Shown here in pieces: positions 17,256 through 28,362 of a DNA stretch of 63,718 bases (positions are counted from its first letter, which is position 1; the number at the start of each line of letters is the position of its first letter). The notes below the pieces were generated by a model. It ran no database searches. It was not told the origin of the DNA and saw only the letters and a program-made list of their open reading frames with translations. The stretch is from the NCBI GenBank assembly GCA_023251935.1, contig JAHEXV010000006.1, forward strand, positions 1 through 63,718, written 5' to 3'. The DNA comes from a bacterium (GTDB lineage: Bacteria; Actinomycetota; Thermoleophilia; Solirubrobacterales; 70-9). The translations under genes were made by a program, and so were the position numbers.

Positions 17256-17288
17256 TCTCGACCTGGTGGGCGGCGCGGCGCCGCGAGA

Positions 17289-17930
17289 TCAGTCCGGGCT
17301 GATCAGGAAGCGGACGACCTCGGCCCCGGCCTCGATCGCCTGCGAGAAGTCCCGGTCGGGATCGGTGAGGCGCTGAAGCGCGCCTCCATCGGCGGCCGCG
17401 AACATGTAGGTGACCACCGCGTCGGCGTCGAGGCGCAGCTTCAGCACGCCCTCGGCCTCCTTGCGCCGCAGGATCTCGGCCAGGTGGCGGCGGTTGCGCT
17501 CGTACAGCGCGGCGAGCTCCTCGCGGATCTCCGCGTTCTGGCGACCGGCCGTGAACAGCTCGTAGAGGATCACGTAGAACCCCGGGTCGGCTTCGAGCAC
17601 CGCCTCGGCGCCCGAGACCAGGATCTCGATCACCTCGTCGACCGTCTTCGCATGGGCCAGGGGGCGGTCGAGCATCGCGATCCGCGTCTCGGCGTCGCTC
17701 CGCAGCGCCTCGATCAGCAGCCGCTCCTTGGTCCCGAAGTAGTAGTGGAGCAGGCCGCGGCTGACCCCGGCCTCGCGCGAGACGTGCTCGAAGGTCGCGC
17801 CGGAGATCCCCCGCTCGGCGACGCATCGACGCATCGCGTCGACGATCCGCTCGGCCTTCTCGCCGCTGAGGCCTGCGGACTCGTCTGCGGCGCGGGATCC
17901 CGCCGCGCCGGCGGTTCGGGGCTCGGCCAC
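17289..17930 (-). CDS. TetR family transcriptional regulator
   Basis: A 213-residue TetR-type repressor. The N-terminal helix-turn-helix includes GATFEHVSREAGVSRGLLHYYFGTKERLL (HTH at about residues 45-70), followed by an all-helical ligand/dimerization domain. The start is GTG at 17928-17930. It lies 9 bp after the MBL hydrolase gene on the same strand, so both are likely one transcript and the regulator may sense that enzyme's substrate. It is convergent with the R2lox gene, whose upstream palindrome is a candidate target. The ligand is unknown. Confidence 0.9.
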   Translation of the reverse strand: MAEPRTAGAAGSRAADESAGLSGEKAERIVDAMRRCVAERGISGATFEHVSREAGVSRGLLHYYFGTKERLLIEALRSDAETRIAMLDRPLAHAKTVDEVIEILVSGAEAVLEADPGFYVILYELFTAGRQNAEIREELAALYERNRRHLAEILRRKEAEGVLKLRLDADAVVTYMFAAADGGALQRLTDPDRDFSQAIEAGAEVVRFLISPD

Positions 17931-17939
17931 CGATCTCCC

Positions 17940-18641
17940 CTAGCGCAGCTCGACCGGCGGGTTGTGGCCCGGGATGACCACGGCGGGCTCGAGATCCCGG
18001 ATCCGGCGCCATTGGGCCAGCAGCTCATCGCGCTCCGGGCCGAAGTCCTCGGGCAGGTCCATGTCGTCGAAATACTCGGGGAGCGGGCCGACGCAGTCGG
18101 AGGCCACCACCACCAGCCCGTCGGCGGTGTCGACGCACAGTGAGATCAGGCCGTCGGAGTGCCCGGGCGTCCGCAGCCAGCGGATCCCCGGCTCGATCTC
18201 GCCCTGCTCGCCGTCGAGCAGGGAGAGGTTGGCCGTCTCAAGCATCCCGGAGACGATCTGGGCGTAGGGAGCCTCGGTCTCGAGCCGGTGCACCAAGGTG
18301 CGGCGCTGGGGCCAGGCCGCGAGACCCTCGGCGTGGTCGAAGTGGAGGTGCGTGAGGATGACGTCCTTGATGTCGCCCGGCTCGACGCCGAGCTCGGCGA
18401 GCGCGCCGATCACCGGGCCGCCCTGCATGATCAGGCCGGGATCGACGAGGTAGTCCCGCTCGCCCCGGATCAGGAGCGTGTTCGGGAAGGCGACCATGCC
18501 GACGGTGCGGCCGCCCGCCTGGAGCTCCTTGTAGCGGCGGAACCCATCGGCGGAGTCGCCGCCAGCCGCCACCTCGGCCTCGCCGTTCGAGACGGCGAAG
18601 ACATGCCGCTGCGCGGGAACGAGGATGTGGACTTCAGCCAT
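17940..18641 (-). CDS. MBL-fold metallohydrolase (lactonase-like)
   Basis: A 233-residue metallo-beta-lactamase-fold enzyme. It has the metal-binding HLHFDHAEG motif near residue 97, a later RTPGHSDG His, an Asp in ASDCVGP, and a terminal GHNPP His, giving the full two-metal ligand set. The sequence style (NTLLIRGERDYLVDPG, GLISLCVDT) is closest to the N-acyl-homoserine lactonase / SoxH-like branch of hydrolases. The substrate is not identifiable. It is transcribed ahead of and probably together with the downstream TetR gene. Confidence 0.85.
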   Translation of the reverse strand: MAEVHILVPAQRHVFAVSNGEAEVAAGGDSADGFRRYKELQAGGRTVGMVAFPNTLLIRGERDYLVDPGLIMQGGPVIGALAELGVEPGDIKDVILTHLHFDHAEGLAAWPQRRTLVHRLETEAPYAQIVSGMLETANLSLLDGEQGEIEPGIRWLRTPGHSDGLISLCVDTADGLVVVASDCVGPLPEYFDDMDLPEDFGPERDELLAQWRRIRDLEPAVVIPGHNPPVELR

Positions 18642-18818
18642 CGTCCGGGCTAGCGACGAAGTCGCGGTTCACGCGAGTACGACCTGCCGCCCGGTAACGC
18701 GCCCTAACCCGCCGCCCCCGGACGCGGGAGCACATCGGAAATGCCCGAACCGCAGGTGAGGGCAAGGTATTCAGGGCAGGAGCGGAGGAGGTGGCGAAGT
18801 TATTAGGCGGCGGAGTGG

Positions 18819-19259
18819 TTACTCCGTCGCGGTCGGCTCGGGCGTCGGCGTCGTCTGCGAGGTGTACTCGAACTCCTCCTCGGCGCCGAACAGCCGGTCG
18901 AGCACCGCCTTGCGCAGATCCTCGCTGAGCGCGATCGCCAGCACGGCGCCGATCAGGCCGATCACGATCAGCCTGCCCCAGCGACGCTGCTTGGCCCGGC
19001 CGCGCAGGCGATCCGACGCGTCGCGGAGCGACTCGGCGGCGGTGCGCAGGTCGCGCTGGACCTTCTTGTCCTCGGTGACCGCCCGCACCGGGCCCTTGCC
19101 GTTCGACATCCGCTGGTAGGCGTGGCGGGCCGCATCGAAGGCCTCCTTGACGCTGTTGCGGAGCTCCTGGTCTTCGATCAGGCGCCGGACGTACGGATTG
19201 GAGCCCGCCGACTGTGCCGCCTGGCGCGCCCTCTCGGCCTTCGTGCTCTTTGCTGCCAT
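18819..19259 (-). CDS. Small membrane-anchored protein of unknown function
   Basis: A 146-residue protein. The N-terminal 100 residues are basic and helical (QELRNSVKEAFDAARHAYQR, RDLRTAAESLRDASDRLRGR), followed by one transmembrane helix (RLIVIGLIGAVLAIAL) and a short acidic Thr/Pro tail. The start at 19259 (MAAKSTKAERAR) has a GAGGAG ribosome binding site. An upstream in-frame start would lack one. The layout suggests a cytoplasmic helical domain tethered to the membrane. It lies just downstream of lon on the same strand, with a 64-bp gap. No function can be assigned. Confidence 0.75.
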   Translation of the reverse strand: MAAKSTKAERARQAAQSAGSNPYVRRLIEDQELRNSVKEAFDAARHAYQRMSNGKGPVRAVTEDKKVQRDLRTAAESLRDASDRLRGRAKQRRWGRLIVIGLIGAVLAIALSEDLRKAVLDRLFGAEEEFEYTSQTTPTPEPTATE

Positions 19260-19323
19260 CGCCAAAACTCTCCTCGTCGCCTTCGATTGGTTTCGCGGGA
19301 GCATATACCCGCAAATCGGGAAC

Positions 19324-21827
<2,504 letters not shown>

Positions 21828-21828
<1 letters not shown>

Positions 21829-22283
21829 CAATCGTTGGGCTCGATGGGGACCCGGCGAGCCGCCGGATCGCTGGAGCGGAGCGGCAGCTCGACCCGGAGA
21901 ATGCCGTCCTCGTAGCTGGCCCTGGCCTCCTCGGCCACGACGTCGGTGTTCAGCTGGACGACGCGGCGGAAGGAGCCGGCCTCGATCTCGACCTGCTGGT
22001 AGACGCGGCCCTCGGTCTCCTGCACCGGCCGCTCCCCGGCGACCACCAGCTGTCGCCCGGCGATCTCCAGCTCGACGGTGTCGAGGTGGACGCCGGCCAG
22101 CTCCACCTTGACCACCGCCCGCGGCGGCTCCCCGTCGCAGTAGTAGACGTCGACGCGCGGGGAGAAGCCGATCTGGGGGCGGCTGGGCCGCCAGCGACCC
22201 TCGCCCCACACGCCGCCGAACAGCTCGTCCATCTCGCGTCGCATGCGCTCGAAGTTGACGAGCAGATCTCGATTTCGAGCCAC
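21828..22283 (-). CDS. Hsp20/alpha-crystallin small heat-shock protein
   Basis: A 151-residue small heat-shock protein. After an N-terminal helix (FERMRREMDELFGG), the alpha-crystallin domain runs from about residue 42 (PRVDVYYCDGEPPRAVVKVE) to the conserved A-x-x-x-n-G-I-L-x-V signature (ASYEDGILRVELP), with a short C-terminal tail. Such proteins hold unfolding proteins as an ATP-independent holdase. It is the first gene of an hsp20-lon operon with coupled translation. The start is GTG at 22281-22283. No HspR-type HAIR box or CIRCE element is visible upstream. Confidence 0.93.
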
Positions 22284-22324
22284 GGCTCTACCTTAGCTAT
22301 CCGTGCTCGCCGTTCGGCGTTGGG

Positions 22325-23119
22325 CTAGACGTCGTAGGCGGCGCCCTCTTGGGCGACGTCAACGGGAGCGCCGAACGCGTCCGAGCCCTCGTCGCGGGCC
22401 CAGTCCTGGTCGAGCTCGTCGGAGATATGGGTGAGGACGACGCGATGCGCGCCCGCACGCCGGGCCTGCTCGCCGGCCTCGGCCGGGGTCATGTGGCCCC
22501 GGATCCCGGTGCGCTCGGGCCGCGGGAGCGTCGCCTCGACGATCAGCAGATCGGTGTCGCGGGCGATCTCGATCAGCTCCTCGCCCGGGCGGCAGTCGGC
22601 CCCGTAGGTGAACCGGCCGCCGCCGTTGGCCGACGTGAAGTCGACGGCATAGGTGGTGGTGAAGTGCGGCACCTCCTGGAAGCGGGCCCGCAACGTGCCG
22701 ACCTCGACGACCGAGCCGGCGTCGTACTCCTCGAGCGCGAAGGCCCTCTCGATCAGGTCATCCTTGCCCCACGCGCCGACCACCTGACGGAAGCACTCGC
22801 GCGCCCCGGCCGGGGCGATCAGCCGGGGGCGGGCGGGATGGTCGGTACCCGGGTAGCCACCGACCGGAACGGGCTGCTGGCGAGGCGCGTAGACGAGCGC
22901 GTAGGAATAGGGGACGAGGTCGAGGAAGTGGTCGGCGTGCAGGTGGGAGACCAGCACCGCGTCGAGCTCGGTGTAGTCGATCCGCTGGCGCAGCTTCGAG
23001 AACACCCCGTTGCCGCAATCGAGGAGCAGTCGAGTGTCCCCGTCCTCGACCAGGTACCCGCTGCAGGCCCCGCCGGCGTCCTGCCACGAGGGCGACTTGC
23101 CCAGCACCGTGATGCGCAT
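22325..23119 (-). CDS. MBL-fold metallohydrolase, RNase Z-like
   Basis: A 264-residue metallo-beta-lactamase-fold protein starting at MRITVLGKSPSW. It carries the RNase Z / phosphodiesterase-type motifs LLLDCGNGVFSKL, SHLHADHFLDL, GADCRPGEELIEIA, and the C-terminal GHMTPAEAGEQA with VVLTH. These give the two-zinc site typical of the ElaC/PhnP-like group. Length is shorter than tRNase Z enzymes and the exosite is not evident, so a cyclic phosphodiesterase or related hydrolase is equally possible. The ATG at 23119 is favoured over a TTG four codons upstream. Confidence 0.82.
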   Translation of the reverse strand: MRITVLGKSPSWQDAGGACSGYLVEDGDTRLLLDCGNGVFSKLRQRIDYTELDAVLVSHLHADHFLDLVPYSYALVYAPRQQPVPVGGYPGTDHPARPRLIAPAGARECFRQVVGAWGKDDLIERAFALEEYDAGSVVEVGTLRARFQEVPHFTTTYAVDFTSANGGGRFTYGADCRPGEELIEIARDTDLLIVEATLPRPERTGIRGHMTPAEAGEQARRAGAHRVVLTHISDELDQDWARDEGSDAFGAPVDVAQEGAAYDV

Positions 23120-23227
23120 CGTCACGAGCAACTCTAGCCTCGAACCGCGGGCGGCGGGCTCGAAGCCCTTCCGCAGGCGGCTCGAGGAGCAGGGGTCGGT
23201 CGCGATCGGCGTCGAGCTCTGGGGCGC

Positions 23228-23458
23228 TCAAGCCGCCCTGGCCGGGGGCTCCTCGGCCGGCTGGCGCAGGAGCAGGGCGGGCTGGCGCGGCGGGACCAGG
23301 CCATCGGAGCTGTTCGGGCGAAAGGTGGAGCAGGGCTCGTCGAGATCGAGGGCGCAGAGCATGTGGCAGTGGAAGAAGCAGTCCTGGCAGCTCGGGCGCC
23401 CCTTGCGTCGCTTGCGGGCTCGCCGTTGGCCGACCCCAATCGCGTCGGCCATCTCCAT
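23228..23458 (-). CDS. Small Cys-rich protein of unknown function
   Basis: A 76-residue protein. After a very basic stretch (RRARKRRKGR), the central region has five Cys spaced C-x2-C-x3-C-x3-C-x7-C (CQDCFFHCHMLCALDL ... PCSTFRP), which suggests zinc or an iron-sulfur cluster, followed by a Pro-rich tail. The start chosen is the ATG at 23458, preceded by GGAG at about 9 bases. A TTG at 23482 would add 8 residues. It lies about 110 bp before the RNase Z-like gene start on the same strand. I do not recognise the family. Confidence 0.6.
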   Translation of the reverse strand: MEMADAIGVGQRRARKRRKGRPSCQDCFFHCHMLCALDLDEPCSTFRPNSSDGLVPPRQPALLLRQPAEEPPARAA

Positions 23459-23653
23459 CGCACGCTGCTCCAGTTCGATCAAGCCCTCCCCCTATCCGGT
23501 TCGGTTTGGTTTTCGGCGCGGCTCGGTCGCCGCGGGGCGATCATGCCACCGGCCCGAAGGAGGGGAGTCGTCCATTCGCGCAAAGCGCCCCAACTTTGGC
23601 GAGCCCGGCGGGCCCACTTTGTCGCGGTTTGCGGAAAGCTAAAATCGTCGCTG

Positions 23654-24280
23654 ATGATCGGCCACCAGCGGACAGCCCGGCTCAGCGCCTCGCCGCGTCT
23701 GTTCGATAACCGCTTCCTCGACTTCTTCTCGCGGATCCACCCGTCGGTGCCGGCGATCATCTTCGTGCCCGCGGCGGTGGCCGGCGTCTGGCTGGCGGCG
23801 GATCGCGGTTACGGCGTCGGGCGGATCGCGCTGCTGGTCGCCGCCGGCGTCCTGATCTGGACGCTGACCGAATACTGGTTGCACCGGCTGGTCTTCCACT
23901 GGGAGCCGGACCATCCGATCGGCAGCCGCCTGCACTTCATCATCCACGGGGTCCATCACGATCACCCGAACGACCGGCTGCGGCTCGTGATGCCGCCCGC
24001 GGTCAGCGTGCCGCTCGCCGCCCTGTTCCTGTGGCTCTATACCTTGATCTTCGGCACCCCGGCCGCCTACCCGATCTTCTCCGGCTTCATCCTCGGATAC
24101 CTGACCTACGACTACACGCACTATCACGTCCACCATCACACACCGAGGACCAAGCTCGGGAAGCGGTTGCGGGAGCAGCACATGCGTCACCACTTCCAGG
24201 ACCACCGGTTCGGCTTTGGTGTCTCCTCCCCACTCTGGGACCTAATCTTCCGCACCGTGCCTCGAAAGCGGCGCGACTAG
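23654..24280 (+). CDS. Sterol desaturase / fatty-acid hydroxylase family membrane protein
   Basis: A 208-residue integral membrane di-iron oxygenase. Four hydrophobic segments frame the eight-His pattern of the fatty-acid hydroxylase superfamily: HRLVFH, HGVHHDH, then YDYTHYHVHHH and HMRHHFQDH. Relatives include fatty-acid 2-hydroxylases and carotenoid hydroxylases. The compact size and HGVHHDHPND loop are closest to the fatty-acid 2-hydroxylase branch, so it may hydroxylate membrane lipid acyl chains. The start ATG at 23654 has only a weak upstream ribosome binding site. Confidence 0.87.
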   Translation: MIGHQRTARLSASPRLFDNRFLDFFSRIHPSVPAIIFVPAAVAGVWLAADRGYGVGRIALLVAAGVLIWTLTEYWLHRLVFHWEPDHPIGSRLHFIIHGVHHDHPNDRLRLVMPPAVSVPLAALFLWLYTLIFGTPAAYPIFSGFILGYLTYDYTHYHVHHHTPRTKLGKRLREQHMRHHFQDHRFGFGVSSPLWDLIFRTVPRKRRD

Positions 24281-24410
24281 AATCTCGAACCGCACGCCGC
24301 ACACCGCCGCGTCGCGGCGCGTGTGCGACCCGACAGTATGGGACTGACTACACTGCCGGGCTCTTTGACGCACACCGTTCGCAGACCTCCCGACGAAAGG
24401 ATCACCCCAG

Positions 24411-24773
24411 ATGGCGAGTGCACTTGACGAAGCGGCCAGCCTGCTCAAGAATCGGATCCGCGAGCTCGACAACGAGCGCAAGAAGCTCGAGCGGGCGCTC
24501 GCCAACCTGACCGGCGGACGGATCGGCCGTCGCGGTCCAGGCCGTCCGCCCGGATCCGGGCGCGCGAAGGCCGCCCCACGCCGCCGCCGCCGCCGCCGCC
24601 GTGGCACCCGCGCCGACCAGGCCGTTCGACTGATCAAGGCGAACCCCGGGATCACCGCCGCCGAGGTGGCGAAGAAGATGCGGATCAAGCCCAACTACCT
24701 GTACCGCGTCCTCGGCGACCTCGAGAAGGAGGGCCGGGTGAAGAAGTCCGGCCGCTCCTACACCGCCGCATAA
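24411..24773 (+). CDS. Basic AT-hook / winged-helix protein (nucleoid-associated or regulatory)
   Basis: A 120-residue protein in three parts. A coiled-coil helix (residues 5-33, LLKNRIRELDNERKKLERAL) is followed by a very basic linker with an AT-hook-like core RGPGRPPGSGR and an eight-Arg run (about 39-65), then a C-terminal winged-helix domain (ADQAVRLIKANPGITAAEVA, LYRVLGDLEKEGRVKKSG). The start has a GAAAGGA ribosome binding site. The combination suits a DNA-binding architectural protein or repressor. Target and function are unknown. The Arg run comes from a CGC/CCG repeat in the DNA, which may vary in length. Confidence 0.8.
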   Translation: MASALDEAASLLKNRIRELDNERKKLERALANLTGGRIGRRGPGRPPGSGRAKAAPRRRRRRRRGTRADQAVRLIKANPGITAAEVAKKMRIKPNYLYRVLGDLEKEGRVKKSGRSYTAA

Positions 24774-24825
24774 TCGGGCCCACATAGAGGTTGGCTCCAT
24801 TCCCGCGGCTCCGCTGGGCCGACGT

Positions 24826-24962
24826 CGGGCTGGGTAGGAGGAGTGGGTATTGCTTCCACGCGGCTGGATCGGTTGTCGCCTAACTCGGCCCCAGGCCGAG
24901 TAATCCGACAACCGACGGGGCCGGGACGCTTCGAGGGGGTCGTCGACGGCCTACCCAGCCCG
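24826..24962. repeat. Intergenic element with perfect 13-bp GGCTGGGTAGG-type arms
   Basis: The arms CGGGCTGGGTAGG (24826-24838) and CCTACCCAGCCCG (24950-24962) are perfect inverted repeats. The core contains a nested hairpin made of CGGTTGTCG/CGACAACCG around ACTCGGCC/GGCCGAGT. It is the best-formed member of a family also seen at 12684-12841, 30034-30157 and (single arm) 52790-52806. It lies between the convergent AT-hook protein and mdh genes, so it may also terminate transcription. Confidence 0.7.
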
Positions 24963-24993
24963 GACAATCCCCCAGGCGCGATCGGGATAGGAG

Positions 24994-26040
<1,047 letters not shown>

Positions 26041-27258
26041 CTACGCCATCGCGCGCTGGAGGTTCTGATCGATCGAGGAGAGGAACTCCTGCGTGGTCTG
26101 GTGCTCCTGACCGCCGCCGACGAGCAGCGCCAGGTCCCTGGTCATCTTGCCGCTCTCGACCGTCTCGACGCACACCCGCTCGAGCAGCTCGGCGAACCCC
26201 GACACCTCGGGCGTGCCGTCCATGCGTCCCCGCGCGGCGAGCGCCCGAGTCCAGGCGAAGATCGAGGCGATCGGATTGGTCGAGGTCGGCTCACCCCGTT
26301 GGTGCTGGCGAAAGTGACGGGTGACGGTGCCGTGGGCGGCCTCGGCCTCGACGGTGTTTCCGTCGGGGGACATCAGGACGCTGGTCATCAGGCCGAGCGA
26401 CCCGAAGCCCTGGGCGACGGTGTCCGACTGCACGTCGCCGTCGTAGTTCTTGCACGCCCAGACGTAGCCGCCCTCCCACTTCAGCGCCGCGGCGACCATG
26501 TCGTCGATCAGCCGGTGCTCGTAGGTGAGGCCATGGGCCTCGAACTCGGACTTGAACTCGTTCTCGAACACCTCGGCGAACAGGTCCTTGAACCGCCCGT
26601 CGTAGGTCTTCAGGATCGTGTTCTTGGTCGACATGTAGACGGGATAGTGGCGATCGAGGCCGTACCGGAACGAGGCTCGGGCGAAGTCGCGGATCGAGTC
26701 GTCGAGGTTGTACATCGCCATCGCGATCCCGCCGCCCTCCGGGAAGTCGAACACCTCGAGCTCGATCGGGTCGCCGCCGTCGGTCGGGGTGAAGGTGAGC
26801 ATCAGCCTGCCCGCGCCGGGGATCCTGGTGTCGGTGGCCCGGTACTGGTCCCCGAACGCGTGGCGGCCGATCACGATCGGCTTCGTCCAACCGGGGACCA
26901 GCCGCGGGACGTTCGAGATCACGATCGGCTCGCGGAAGATCACCCCGCCGAGGATGTTTCGGATCGTCCCGTTCGGCGACGGATACATCCGCTTCAGCCC
27001 GAACTCCCTGACGCGCGCCTCGTCGGGAGTGATGGTCGCGCACTTGACGCCGACCCCGTGCTGCTTGATCGCCCGGGCCGCGTCGACCGTGATCTGATCG
27101 TCGGTCGCGTCGCGGCTTTCGATCGCGAGATCGAAGTAGACGAGCTCGACGTCCACGTGGGGCAGGATCAGCTGCTCCTTGATGAACGCCCAGATGATCC
27201 GGGTCATCTCGTCGCCGTCGAGCTCGACGATCGGGTTTTCGACCTTGACCTTCGCCAT
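26041..27258 (-). CDS. icd: NADP-dependent isocitrate dehydrogenase
   Basis: A 405-residue homodimeric NADP-isocitrate dehydrogenase of the eukaryote-like type (subfamily II). It oxidatively decarboxylates isocitrate to 2-oxoglutarate. Features are the N-terminal [28 protein letters not shown] substrate binding, the [18 protein letters not shown] segment, [28 protein letters not shown], and the C-terminal [12 protein letters not shown] with [12 protein letters not shown]. Length fits the family. It is the first gene of the icd-mdh pair and is divergent from the DUF4242 gene. Confidence 0.96.
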   Translation of the reverse strand: MAKVKVENPIVELDGDEMTRIIWAFIKEQLILPHVDVELVYFDLAIESRDATDDQITVDAARAIKQHGVGVKCATITPDEARVREFGLKRMYPSPNGTIRNILGGVIFREPIVISNVPRLVPGWTKPIVIGRHAFGDQYRATDTRIPGAGRLMLTFTPTDGGDPIELEVFDFPEGGGIAMAMYNLDDSIRDFARASFRYGLDRHYPVYMSTKNTILKTYDGRFKDLFAEVFENEFKSEFEAHGLTYEHRLIDDMVAAALKWEGGYVWACKNYDGDVQSDTVAQGFGSLGLMTSVLMSPDGNTVEAEAAHGTVTRHFRQHQRGEPTSTNPIASIFAWTRALAARGRMDGTPEVSGFAELLERVCVETVESGKMTRDLALLVGGGQEHQTTQEFLSSIDQNLQRAMA

Positions 27259-27393
27259 GCGGGGGGCGGCGATGCTATCGGCGCGACGGCGAAGAGCGGG
27301 CCGCCGCCCGATCGTCGGCGGTCGCGACCGGCGTCGTGGCCTCGATCAGGCGCCTAGACTGACGGTCGGTTTGCAATCGCGAAGGAGGAGACC

Positions 27394-27687
27394 ATGGACA
27401 CGTATGTGATTCGCCGTCGAAACGCCTGGAAGACCCCCGCGGAGCTCGAGGAGACGGCGGCCCGGTCGCGCCAGGTCGGCGACGAGGAGATGTCCGATCA
27501 GGTCCGGTGGACCCGCAGCTACGTCGTCGACGATGGCGACTCGCTGGGGACGGTGTGCATCTACCAGGCGACCAGCGCCGAGGCGCTTCGCGACCACGCC
27601 AGCCGAGTCGGCATGCCCGCCGACGAGGTGACCCCGGTCGCCGACACCGTGATCGTCCGCCCCGACCCGGAGCCGGCCGCCGCCTGA
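27394..27687 (+). CDS. DUF4242 family small protein
   Basis: A 97-residue ferredoxin-like alpha/beta protein matching the DUF4242 pattern: DTYVIRRRNAWKTPAELEE, RWTRSYVVDDGDSLGTVCIY, and SAEALRDHASRVGMPADEVTPV. A Streptomyces homologue is reported as a nickel-binding protein; no enzymatic role is established. A strong AAGGAGGAG ribosome binding site precedes the ATG. The next gene's operator palindrome begins 13 bp past the stop and may double as a terminator. Confidence 0.85.
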   Translation: MDTYVIRRRNAWKTPAELEETAARSRQVGDEEMSDQVRWTRSYVVDDGDSLGTVCIYQATSAEALRDHASRVGMPADEVTPVADTVIVRPDPEPAAA

Positions 27688-27700
27688 CGGTCGCGACTTG

Positions 27701-27734
27701 ACGGAAGAAGTGAACTGTGATTCACTTCTTCCGT
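27701..27734. promoter_or_regulatory. Perfect 14-bp inverted repeat overlapping the TetR start codon
   Basis: ACGGAAGAAGTGAA and TTCACTTCTTCCGT are perfect inverted repeats with a 6-base spacer (CTGTGA). TTGACG at 27698-27703 is a good -35 element. TTCACT at 27721-27726, 17 bp later, is the corresponding -10 position. Transcription would then begin at or beside the GTG at 27733. The site is ideally placed for autorepression by the TetR protein encoded immediately downstream. Confidence 0.75.
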
Positions 27735-28362
27735 GGCCTACCGGCCCACGGAGCGAACCGAGGCTCGCAACGCCGCGACCCGACGGCGGATCGTCGCGGC
27801 CGCACGCGGGTTGATCGCCAAGGGCGGGTACGCCGAGGCCCAGGTGGCGGCGGTCGCCTCGCGAGCGGAGGTCGCGATCGGAACCGTCTACCGCCACTTC
27901 CCCTCCAAGGCGGACCTGTTCGCCGAGGTGTTCCGCGAGGCCTCCCAGCGCGAGGTCGACGCGGTCGCCGCCGCCGCTCGCGAGGCTGCCGATTCCGCGA
28001 CGGCGCGGATCGCCGCCGCCGTCGAGACCTTCGCCCGGCGCGCCCTTCGCGGTCGACGCCTCGCCTGGGCCCTGATCGCCGAGCCGGTCGATCCCGCGGT
28101 CGAGGCCGAGCGCCTGGTCTTCCGTCGCGCCTACCGCGATGTGTTCGCGGACGTGATCGCGGTCGGCGTCGAGTCCGGGGAGCTTCCCCTCCAGAACCCC
28201 GAGCTGAGCGCCGCCGCCCTGGTCGGAGCGATCGGGGAGGCGCTGGTCGGCCCCGTCTCCCCGACCGCGGCGGGCGGGGGGGCCGAGCTGGTGGTCGGCT
28301 CGTTGACAGAATTCTGTATCCGCTCTGTGACCGGAAAGGAGCTCGCCAGTGTCGAAGCTTGA
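27733..28362 (+). CDS. TetR family transcriptional regulator (likely autoregulated, controls aidB-like gene)
   Basis: A 209-residue TetR-type regulator with an N-terminal HTH (AAVASRAEVAIGTVYRHFPSKADL at about residues 38-61) and a helical C-terminal domain. The start codon GTG at 27733 lies inside a perfect operator palindrome and has no ribosome binding site, which predicts a leaderless mRNA. Its last 14 bases overlap the start of the acyl-CoA dehydrogenase-like gene, so both form one operon under the same operator. A fatty-acyl or related ligand is likely, by analogy with other TetR/acyl-CoA dehydrogenase pairs (inference). Confidence 0.9.
   Translation: MAYRPTERTEARNAATRRRIVAAARGLIAKGGYAEAQVAAVASRAEVAIGTVYRHFPSKADLFAEVFREASQREVDAVAAAAREAADSATARIAAAVETFARRALRGRRLAWALIAEPVDPAVEAERLVFRRAYRDVFADVIAVGVESGELPLQNPELSAAALVGAIGEALVGPVSPTAAGGGAELVVGSLTEFCIRSVTGKELASVEA

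Noticed and set aside
21829-22209. N-terminal extension of Lon into the hsp20 region
   Set aside because: It would read hsp20 in the wrong frame; Lon starts cleanly at the TGATG overlap.
24580-24605. CGC-rich tract as an independent regulatory element
   Set aside because: It encodes the poly-Arg part of the AT-hook protein in frame; treated as coding.
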